Part shown: piece by piece, positions 54,390-64,000 of the stretch
Position numbering within the stretch: the stretch's first letter is position 1
Layout: the number at the start of each line of letters is the position of its first letter
Origin: Auanema rhodensis
Taxonomy: Eukaryota; Nematoda; Chromadorea; Rhabditida; Rhabditidae
Reading direction: 5' to 3'
Assembly (NCBI GenBank): GCA_964057225.1
Contig: OZ059897.1
Location: forward strand, 20,956,001-21,020,000
Length of the DNA stretch: 64,000 nt
Notes under the pieces: model-generated
Told to the model about the DNA's origin: nothing
The model's input: the letters and a program-made list of their open reading frames with translations, nothing else
Databases searched by the model: none
Program-made: the position numbers and the translations under genes

Positions 54390-57300
54390 TCAGTTGATAT
54401 CTCGGTGCATTTTTAAGCTAGCGCAAATCTGATAACACAGATCGACGCAGCTTAAAAATCCGCATCGAATGCACTATACTACATTGAGAAAAGCTTAATA
54501 CAAAAATTAGTTATGATCGTTTGAAAAATGATGCATTAGTGTATGTTGAGTTTCCATGTACACTCAACATTGCTTCCAAAAACATTTTGACAAAAATTTT
54601 TTCGAAAAATTTCAAAATAATTTAGCAAAAAGTAGATGTTTTTAGATTCCTTTTTTCAAGGCAAAGACGATGGACAATGTTATTCAACGAAAAAATTATT
54701 TCTTCAGGGTGAAAATCGAGGATATAAGTGTGAACTTATATCAGTTGATATCTCGGTGCATTTTTGAGCTAGCGCAAATCTGATAACACAGATCGACGCA
54801 GCTTAAAAATCCGCATCGAATGCACTATACTACATTGAAAAACGCTTGATACAAAAATTAGTTATGATCGTTTGAAAAATGATGCATTAGTGTATGTTGA
54901 GTTTCCATGTACACTCAACATTGCTTCCAAAAACATTTTGACAAAAATTTTTTCGAAAAATTTCAAAATAATTTAGCAAAAAGTAGATGTTTTTAGATTC
55001 CTTTTTTCAAGGCAAAGACGATAGACAATGTTATTCAACGAAAAAGTTAATTCTTCAGGGTGAAAATCGAGGATATAAGTGTGAACTTATATCAGTTGAT
55101 ATCTCGGTGCATTTTTAAGCTAGCGCAAATCTGATAACACAGATCTACGCAGCTTAAAAATCCGCATCGAATGCACTATATTACATTGAGAAACACTTGA
55201 TACAAAAATTAGTTATGATCGTTTGAAAAATGATGCATTAGTGTATGTTGAGTTTCCATGTACACTCAACATTGCTTCCAAAAACATTTTGACAAAAATT
55301 TTTTCGAAAAATTTCAAAATAATTTAGCAAAAAGTAGATGTTTTTAGATTCCTTTTTTCAAGGCAAAGACGATGGACAATGTTATTCAACGAAAAAATTA
55401 TTTCTTCAGGGTGAAAATCGAGGATATAAGTGTGAACTTATATCAGTTGATATCTCGGTGCATTTTTAAGCTAGCGCAAATCTGATAACACAGATCGACG
55501 CAGCTTAAAAATCCGCATCGAATGCACTATACTACATTGAAAAACGCTTGATACAAAAATTAGTTATGATCGTTTGAAAAATGATGCATTAGTGTATGTT
55601 GAGTTTCCATGTACACTCAACATTGCTTCCAAAAACATTTTGACAAAAATTTTTTCGAAAAATTTCAAAATAATTTAGCAAAAAGTAGATGTTTTTAGAT
55701 TCCTTTTTTCAAGGCAAAGACGATGGACAATGTTATTCAACGAAAAAATTATTTCTTCAGGGTGAAAATCGAGGATATAAGAGTGAACTTATATCAGTTG
55801 ATATCTCGGTGCATTTTTAAGCTAGCGCAAATCTGATAACACAGATCGACGCAGCTTAAAAATCCGCATCGAATGCACTATACTACATTGAGAAACGCTT
55901 AATACAAAAATTAGTTATGATCGTTTGAAAAATGATGCATTAGTGTATGTTGAGTTTCCATGTACACTCAACATTGCTTCCAAAAACATTTTGACAAAAA
56001 TTTTTTCGAAAAATTTCAAAATAATTTAGCAAAAAGTAGATGTTTTTAGATTCCATTTTTCAAGGCAAAGACGATAGACAATGTTATTCAACGAAAAAGT
56101 TAATTCTTCAGGGTGAAAATCGAGGATATAAGTGTGAACTTATATCAGTTGATATCTCGGTGCATTTTTAAGCTAGCGCAAATCTGATAACACAGATCTA
56201 CGCAGCTTAAAAATCCGCATCGAATGCACTATATTACATTGAGAAACACTTGATACAAAAATTAGTTATGATCGTTTGAAAAATGATGCATTAGTGTATG
56301 TTGAGTTTCCATGTACACTCAACATTGCTTCCAAAAACATTTTGACAAAAATTTTTTCGAAAAATTTCAAAATAATTTAGCAAAAAGTAAATGTTTTAAG
56401 ATTCCATTTTTCAAGGCAAAGACGATGGACAATGTTATTCAACGAAAAAATTAATTCTTCAGGGTGAAAATCGAGGATATAAGTGTGAACTTATATCAGT
56501 TGATATCTCGGTGCATTTTTAAGCTAGCGCAAATCTGATAACACAGATCGACGCAGCTTAAAAATCCGGATCGAATGCACTATACTACATTGAGAAACGC
56601 TTAATACAAAAATTAGTTATGATCGTTTGAAAAATGATGCATTAGTGTATGTTGAGTTTCCATGTACACTCAACATTGCTTCCAAAAACATTTTGACAAA
56701 AATTTTTTCGAAAAATTTCAAAATAATTTAGCAAAAAGTAGATGTTTTTAGATTCCATTTTTCAAGGCAAAGACGATACACAATGTTATTCAACGAAAAA
56801 GTTAATTCTTCAGGGTGAAAATCGAGGATATAAGTGTGAACTTATATCAGTTGATATCTCGGTGCATTTTTAAGCTAGCGCAAATCTGATAACACAGATC
56901 GACGCAGCTTAAAAATCCGCATCGAATGCACTATACTACATTGAAAAACGCTTAATACAAAAATTAGTTATGATCGTTTGAAAAATGATGCATTAGTGTA
57001 TGTTGAGTTTCCATGTACACTCAACATTGCTTCCAAAAACATTTTGACAAAAATTTTTTCGAAAAATTTCAAAATAATTTAGCAAAAAGTAAATGTTTTA
57101 AGATTCCATTTTTCAAGGCAAAGACGATGGACAATGTTATTCAACGAAAAAATTAATTCTTCAGGGTGAAAATCGAGGATATAAGTGTGAACTTATATCA
57201 GTTGATATCTCGGTGCATTTTTAAGCTAGCGCAAATCTGATAACACAGATCGACGCAGCTTAAAAATCCGGATCGAATGCACTATACTACATTGAGAAAC

Positions 57301-60300
57301 GCTTAATACAAAAATTAGTTATGATCGTTTGAAAAATGATGCATTAGTGTATGTTGAGTTTCCATGTACACTCAACATTGCTTCCAAAAACATTTTGACA
57401 AAAATTTTTTCGAAAAATTTCAAAATAATTTAGCAAAAAGTAGATGTTTTTAGATTCCATTTTTCAAGGCAAAGACGATACACAATGTTATTCAACGAAA
57501 AAGTTAATTCTTCAGGGTGAAAATCGAGGATATAAGTGTGAACTTATATCAGTTGATATCTCGGTGCATTTTTAAGCTAGCGCAAATCTGATAACACAGA
57601 TCGACGCAGCTTAAAAATCCGCATCGAATGCACTATACTACATTGAAAAACGCTTAATACAAAAATTAGTTATGATCGTTTGAAAAATGATGCATTAGTG
57701 TATGTTGAGTTTCCATGTACACTCAACATTGCTTCCAAAAACATTTTGACAAAAATTTTTTCGAAAAATTTCAAAATAATTTAGCAAAAAGTAGATGTTT
57801 TTAGATTTGATTTTTCAAGGCAAAGACGATGGACAATGTTATTCAACGAAAAAATTAATTCTTCAGGGTGAAAATCGAGGATATAAGTGTGAACATATAT
57901 CAGTTGATATCTCGGTGCATTTTTAAGCTAGCGCAAATCTGATAACACAGATCGACGCAGCTTAAAAATCCGCATCGAATGCACTATACTACATTGAGAA
58001 AAGCTTGATACAAAAATTAGTTATGATCGTTTGAAAAATGATGCATTAGTGTATGTTGAGTTTCCATGTACACTCAACATTGCTTCCAAAAACATTTTGA
58101 CAAAAATTTTTTCGAAAAATTTCAAAATAATTTAGCAAAAAGTAGATGTTTTTAGATTCCTTTTTTCAAGGCAAAGACGATGGACAATGTTATTCAACGA
58201 AAAAATTATTTCTTCAGGGTGAAAATCGAGGATATAAGTGTGAACTTATATCAGTTGATATCTCGGTGCATTTTTAAGCTAGCGCAAATCTGATAACACA
58301 GATCGACGCAGCTTAAAAATCCGCATCGAATGCACTATACTACATTGAAAAACGCTTGATACAAAAATTAGTTATGATCGTTTGAAAAATGATGCATTAG
58401 TGTATGTTGAGTTTCCATGTACACTCAACATTGCTTCCAAAAACATTTTGACAAAAATTTTTTCGAAAAATTTCAAAATAATTTAGCAAAAAGTAGATGT
58501 TTTTAGATTCCTTTTTTCAAGGCAAAGACGATGGACAATGTTATTCAACGAAAAAATTATTTCTTCAGGGTGAAAATCGAGGATATAAGAGTGAACTTAT
58601 ATCAGTTGATATCTCGGTGCATTTTTAAGCTAGCGCAAATCTGATAACACAGATCGACGCAGCTTAAAAATCCGCATCGAATGCACTATACTACATTGAG
58701 AAACGCTTAATACAAAAATTAGTTATGATCGTTTGAAAAATGATGCATTAGTGTATGTTGAGTTTCCATGTACACTCAACATTGCTTCCAAAAACATTTT
58801 GACAAAAATTTTTTCGAAAAATTTCAAAATAATTTAGCAAAAAGTAGATGTTTTTAGATTCCTTTTTTCAAGGCAAAGACGATGGACAATGTTATTCAAC
58901 GAAAAAATTATTTCTTCAGGGTGAAAATCGAGGATATAAGTGTGAACTTATATCAGTTGATATCTCGGTGCATTTTTAAGCTAGCGCAAATCTGATAACA
59001 CAGATCGACGCAGCTTAAAAATCCGCATCGAATGCACTATATTACATTGAGAAACACTTGATACAAAAATTAGTTATGATCGTTTGAAAAATGATGCATT
59101 AGTGTATGTTGAGTTTCCATGTACACTCAACATTGCTTCCAAAAACATTTTGACAAAAATTTTTTCGAAAAATTTCAAAATAATTTAGCAAAAAGTAGAT
59201 GTTTTAAGATTCCATTTTTCAAGGCAAAGACGATGGACAATGTTATTCAACGAAAAAATTAATTCTTCAGGGTGAAAATCGAGGATATAAGTGTGAACTT
59301 ATATCAGTTGATATCTCGGTGCATTTTTAAGCTAGCGCAAATCTGATAACACAGATCGACGCAGCTTAAAAATCCGCATCGAATGCACTATATTACATTG
59401 AGAAACACTTGATACAAAAATTAGTTATGATCGTTTGAAAAATGATGCATTAGTGTATGTTGAGTTTCCATGTACACTCAACATTGCTTCCAAAAACATT
59501 TTGACAAAAATTTTTTCGAAAAATTTCAAAATAATTTAGCAAAAAGTAGATGTTTTTAGATTCCCTTTTTCAAGGCAAAGACGATAGACAATGTTATTCA
59601 ACGAAAAAATTAATTCTTCAGGGTGAAAATCGAGGATATAAGTGTGAACTTATATCAGTTGATATCTCGGTGCATTTTTAAGCTAGCGCAAATCTGATAA
59701 CACAGATCGACGCAGCTTAAAAATCCGCATCGAATGCACTATACTACATTGAGAAACGCTTGATACAAAAATTAGTTATGATCGTTTGAAAAATGATGCA
59801 TTAGTGTATGTTGAGTTTCCATGTACACTCAACATTGCTTCCAAAAACATTTTGACAAAAATTTTTTCGAAAAATTTCAGAATAATTTAGCAAAAAGTAG
59901 ATGTTTTAAGATTCCATTTTTCAAGGCTAAGACGATGGACAATGTTATTCAACGAAAAAATTAATTCTTCAGGGTGAAAATCGAGGATATAAGTGTGAAC
60001 TTATATCAGTTGATATCTCGGTGCATTTTTAAGCTAGCTCAAATCTGATAACACAGATCGACGCAGCTTAAAAATCCGCATCGAATGCACTATACTACAT
60101 TGAGAAACGCTTAATACAAAAATTAGTTATGATCGTTTGAAAAATGATGCATTAGTGTATGTTGAGTTTCCATGTACACTCAACATTGCTTCCAAAAACA
60201 TTTTGACAAAAATTTTTTCGAAAAATTTCAAAATAATTTAGCAAAAAGTAGATGTTTTTAGATTCCATTTTTCAAGGCAAAGACGATAGACAATGTTATT

Positions 60301-63300
60301 CAACGAAAAAATTAATTCTTCAGGGTGAAAATCGAGGATATAAGTGTGAACTTATATCAGTTGATATCTCGGTGCATTTTTAAGCTAGCGCAAATCTGAT
60401 AACACAGATCGACGCAGCTTAAAAATCCGCATCGAATGCACTATACTACATTGAGAAACGCTTAATACAAAAATTAGTTATGATCGTTTGAAAAATGATG
60501 CATTAGTGTATGTTGAGTTTCCATGTACACTCAACATTGCTTCCAAAAACATTTTGACAAAAATTTTTTCGAAAAATTTCAAAATAATTTACCAAAAAGT
60601 AGATGTTTTTAGATTCCATTTTTCAAGGCAAAGACGATAGACAATGTTATTCAACGAAAAAGTTAATTCTTCAGGGTGAAAATCGAGGATATAAGTGTGA
60701 ACTTATATCAGTTGATATCTCGGTGCATTTTTAAGCTAGCGCAAATCTGATAACACAGATCTACGCAGCTTAAAAATCCGCATCGAATGCACTATATTAC
60801 ATTGAGAAACACTTGATACAAAAATTAGTTATGATCGTTTGAAAAATGATGCATTAGTGTATGTTGAGTTTCCATGTACACTCAACATTGCTTCCAAAAA
60901 CATTTTGACAAAAATTTTTTCGAAAAATTTCAAAATAATTTAGCAAAAAGTAAATGTTTTAAGATTCCATTTTTCAAGGCAAAGACGATGGACAATGTTA
61001 TTCAACGAAAAAATTAATTCTTCAGGGTGAAAATCGAGGATATAAGTGTGAACTTATATCAGTTGATATCTCGGTGCATTTTTAAGCTAGCGCAAATCTG
61101 ATAACACAGATCGACGCAGCTTAAAAATCCGCATCGAATGCACTATACTACATTGAGAAACACTTGATACAAAAATTAGTTATGATCGTTTGAAAAATGA
61201 TGCATTAGTGTATGTTGAGTTTCCATGTACACTCAACATTGCTTCCAAAAACATTTTGACAAAAATTTTTTCGAAAAATTTCAAAATAATTTAGCAAAAA
61301 GTAGATGTTTTAAGATTCCATTTTTCAAGGCAAAGACGATGGACAATGTTATTCAACGAAAAAATTAATTCTTCAGGGTGAAAATCGAGGATATAAGTGT
61401 GAACTTATATCAGTTGATATCTCGGTGCATTTTTAAGCTAGCGCAAATCTGATAACACAGATCGACGCAGCTTAAAAATCCGCATCGAATGCACTATACT
61501 ACATTAAGAAACGCTTGATACAAAAATTAGTTATGATCGTTTGAAAAATGATGCATTAGTGTATGTTGAGTTTCCATGTACACTCAACATTGCTTCCAAA
61601 AACATTTTGACAAAAATTTTTTCGAAAAATTTCAAAATAATTTAGCAAAAAGTAGATGTTTTTAGATTCCATTTTTCAAGGCAAAGACGATAGACAATGT
61701 TATTCAACGAAAAAATTAATTCTTCAGGGTGAAAATCGAGGATATAAGTGTGAACTTATATCAGTTGATATCTCGGTGCATTTTTAAGCTAGCGCAAATC
61801 TGATAACACAGATCTACGCAGCTTAAAAATCCGCATCGAATGCACTATATTACATTGAGAAACACTTGATACAAAAATTAGTTATGATCGTTTGAAAAAT
61901 GATGCATTAGTGTATGTTGAGTTTCCATGTACACTCAACATTGCTTCCAAAAACATTTTGACAAAAATTTTTTCGAAAAATTTCAAAATAATTTAGCAAA
62001 AAGTAGATGTTTTAAGATTCCATTTTTCAAGGCTAAGACGATGGACAATGTTATTCAACGAAAAAATTAATTCTTCAGGGTGAAAATCGAGGATATAAGT
62101 GTGAACTTATATCAGTTGATATCTCGGTGCATTTTTAAGCTAGCTCAAATCTGATAACACAGATCGACGCAGCTTAAAAATCCGCATCGAATGCACTATA
62201 CTACATTGAGAAACGCTTAATACAAAAATTAGTTATGATCGTTTGAAAAATGATGCATTAGTGTATGTTGAGTTTCCATGTACACTCAACATTGCTTCCA
62301 AAAACATTTTGACAAAAATTTTTTCGAAAAATTTCAAAATAATTTAGCAAAAAGTAGATGTTTTTAGATTCCATTTTTCAAGGCAAAGACGATAGACAAT
62401 GTTATTCAACGAAAAAATTAATTCTTCAGGGTGAAAATCGAGGATATAAGTGTGAACTTATATCAGTTGATATCTCGGTGCATTTTTAAGCTAGCGCAAA
62501 TCTGATAACACAGATCGACGCAGCTTAAAAATCCGCATCGAATGCACTATACTACATTGAGAAACGCTTAATACAAAAATTAGTTATGATCGTTTGAAAA
62601 ATGATGCATTAGTGTATGTTGAGTTTCCATGTACACTCAACATTGCTTCCAAAAACATTTTGACAAAAATTTTTTCGAAAAATTTCAAAATAATTTACCA
62701 AAAAGTAGATGTTTTTAGATTCCATTTTTCAAGGCAAAGACGATAGACAATGTTATTCAACGAAAAAGTTAATTCTTCAGGGTGAAAATCGAGGATATAA
62801 GTGTGAACTTATATCAGTTGATATCTCGGTGCATTTTTAAGCTAGCGCAAATCTGATAACACAGATCTACGCAGCTTAAAAATCCGCATCGAATGCACTA
62901 TATTACATTGAGAAACACTTGATACAAAAATTAGTTATGATCGTTTGAAAAATGATGCATTAGTGTATGTTGAGTTTCCATGTACACTCAACATTGCTTC
63001 CAAAAACATTTTGACAAAAATTTTTTCGAAAAATTTCAAAATAATTTAGCAAAAAGTAAATGTTTTAAGATTCCATTTTTCAAGGCAAAGACGATGGACA
63101 ATGTTATTCAACGAAAAAATTAATTCTTCAGGGTGAAAATCGAGGATATAAGTGTGAACTTATATCAGTTGATATCTCGGTGCATTTTTAAGCTAGCGCA
63201 AATCTGATAACACAGATCGACGCAGCTTAAAAATCCGCATCGAATGCACTATACTACATTGAGAAACACTTGATACAAAAATTAGTTATGATCGTTTGAA

Positions 63301-63866
63301 AAATGATGCATTAGTGTATGTTGAGTTTCCATGTACACTCAACATTGCTTCCAAAAACATTTTGACAAAAATTTTTTCGAAAAATTTCAAAATAATTTAG
63401 CAAAAAGTAGATGTTTTAAGATTCCATTTTTCAAGGCAAAGACGATGGACAATGTTATTCAACGAAAAAATTAATTCTTCAGGGTGAAAATCGAGGATAT
63501 AAGTGTGAACTTATATCAGTTGATATCTCGGTGCATTTTTAAGCTAGCGCAAATCTGATAACACAGATCGACGCAGCTTAAAAATCCGCATCGAATGCAC
63601 TATATTACATTGAGAAACACTTGATACAAAAATTAGTTATGATCGTTTGAAAAATGATGCATTAGTGTATGTTGAGTTTCCATGTACACTCAACATTGCT
63701 TCCAAAAACATTTTGACAAAAATTTTTTCGAAAAATTTCAAAATAATTTAGCAAAAAGTAGATGTTTTAAGATTCCATTTTTCAAGGCTAAGACGATGGA
63801 CAATGTTATTCAACGAAAAAATTAATTCTTCAGGGTGAAAATCGAGGATATAAGTGTGAACTTATA

Positions 63867-64000
63867 TCAGTTGATATCTCGGTGCATTTTTAAGCTAGCT
63901 CAAATCTGATAACACAGATCGACGCAGCTTAAAAATCCGCATCGAATGCACTATACTACATTGAGAAACGCTTAATACAAAAATTAGTTATGATCGTTTG
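63867..64000. repeat. Partial monomer 183 at the window edge
   Basis: The first 134 bases of a monomer with T34 and class 2 variants are present, following monomer 182 with T274. The array therefore continues past the right edge, as it presumably does past the left. Confidence 0.97.

Larger units (their letters stand above)
1..64000. repeat. 351-bp satellite DNA array, 182 complete monomers plus one partial
   Basis: The same unit recurs head to tail from the first base to the last, with no inversion and no foreign insert. Unit starts were followed by the recurring TCAGTTGATATC: 1, 352, 703, 1054 and so on to 63867. The total spacing is 182 x 351 minus 16, exactly explained by deletions in monomers 26, 32, 44, 132 and 147. 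Classes at sites 90-108: 1 = A97 with C103 G104 G108; 2 = G97 G99 C103 G104 A108; 3 = A103; 4 = T90 with A104; 5 = A99; 6 = C90 with A104 G108; 7 = T90 with G104; 8 = class 2 with G108. Order for monomers 1-182: 3331123431 2112323343 1215314111 4474224414 4143224253 5452423423 4255244224 6146246246 4224644231 4224414224 1411122141 1121523152 3524141421 2214474241 4144143224 2534235452 4252535244 8224614224 64. Arrays like this typically form centromeric or pericentromeric heterochromatin; that role here is inferred. Confidence 0.98.
46318..64000. repeat. Long-range duplication, second copy (monomers 133-183)
   Basis: This segment mirrors 10179-28562 and continues to the window edge. Correspondences are monomers 133-138 to 30-34 and 36; 139 plus 140 to hybrid 37; 141-152 to 38-49; 156-162 to 50-56; 167-168 to 64-65; 171-175 to 67-71; and 179-183 to 78-82. 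Unit gains and losses explain offset shifts from 36,140 bp to 37,193 (plus three units at 53337-54389), back to 36,140, then to 36,491 (plus one near 59.3-59.6 kb). The most economical reading is a tandem duplication of a roughly 36.1-kb, 103-monomer block with its junction at 46.3 kb. Confidence 0.88.

Noticed and set aside
1-64000. A 351-bp period is a multiple of three, so a long repetitive reading frame could run through the array.
   Set aside because: Each monomer has stop codons in all six frames within its first 65 bases, so no frame stays open across even one unit. No coding gene is reported.
1-64000. A CRISPR array or other repeat-spacer structure.
   Set aside because: The repeated unit is the entire 351 bp and adjacent copies are nearly identical. 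There are no unique spacers.
1-64000. tRNA, 5S rRNA or other RNA polymerase III gene repeats.
   Set aside because: No B-box-like GGTTCGA motif or recognisable tRNA or 5S sequence is present in the monomer.

Overview
The whole 64,000-base window is one uninterrupted head-to-tail satellite DNA array. No coding gene, RNA gene, transposon, CRISPR array or single-copy DNA is visible. The repeat unit is 351 bp and about 31% G+C (110 of 351 bases in the first unit), and every copy lies in the same orientation. Counting from base 1 there are 182 complete monomers plus a 134-base partial one. All departures from exact 351-bp spacing come from five small deletions: four of 1 bp and one of 12 bp. Each monomer has stop codons in all six frames.

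This is the architecture of eukaryotic centromeric or pericentromeric heterochromatin; prokaryotes do not carry arrays of this kind. The satellite could not be named from memory and the species is not determined. The AT-rich, A/T-tract-filled monomer and the absence of CpG depletion (11 CpG in the first monomer against about 8.6 expected from base composition) fit a genome with little CpG methylation, such as many insects. That is an inference only.

Numbering used in all entries: monomer n starts at 1+351(n-1) for n=1-26; 9126+351(n-27) for 27-32; 11231+351(n-33) for 33-44; 15442+351(n-45) for 45-132; 46318+351(n-133) for 133-147; 51582+351(n-148) for 148-183. 'Site' means position 1-351 inside a monomer.

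The monomers differ at about twenty recurrent sites, and the combinations reveal layered amplification. Local blocks of 3, 3, 4, 5, 6 and 7 monomers are repeated in tandem or nearby. Above these sits a very long-range duplication: 10.2-28.6 kb matches 46.3-64.0 kb, displaced by 103 monomers. It is best read as a tandem duplication with a period of about 36.1 kb whose second copy runs off the right edge. Shared and private deletions and substitutions order the events, and several monomers are recombinants between neighbours.

Layout: 1-8.1 kb, monomers related at 5- and 11-monomer spacing; 10.2-28.6 kb, first copy of the long duplication, including 3-monomer blocks at 19-21.8 and 25.6-27.7 kb; 31.6-35.1 kb, a 6-monomer repeat; 35.1-39.7 kb, a 7-monomer repeat; 39.7-42.5 kb, a 4-monomer repeat; 46.3-64.0 kb, second copy of the long duplication.

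Inside each monomer are several inverted repeats: a roughly 70-bp compound dyad, an 8-bp-arm hairpin, an A/T palindrome centred on TTCGAA, and two overlapping dyads across the monomer boundary. A 114-bp block (sites 116-229) is nearly invariant across the array. These are the best candidates for functional elements.
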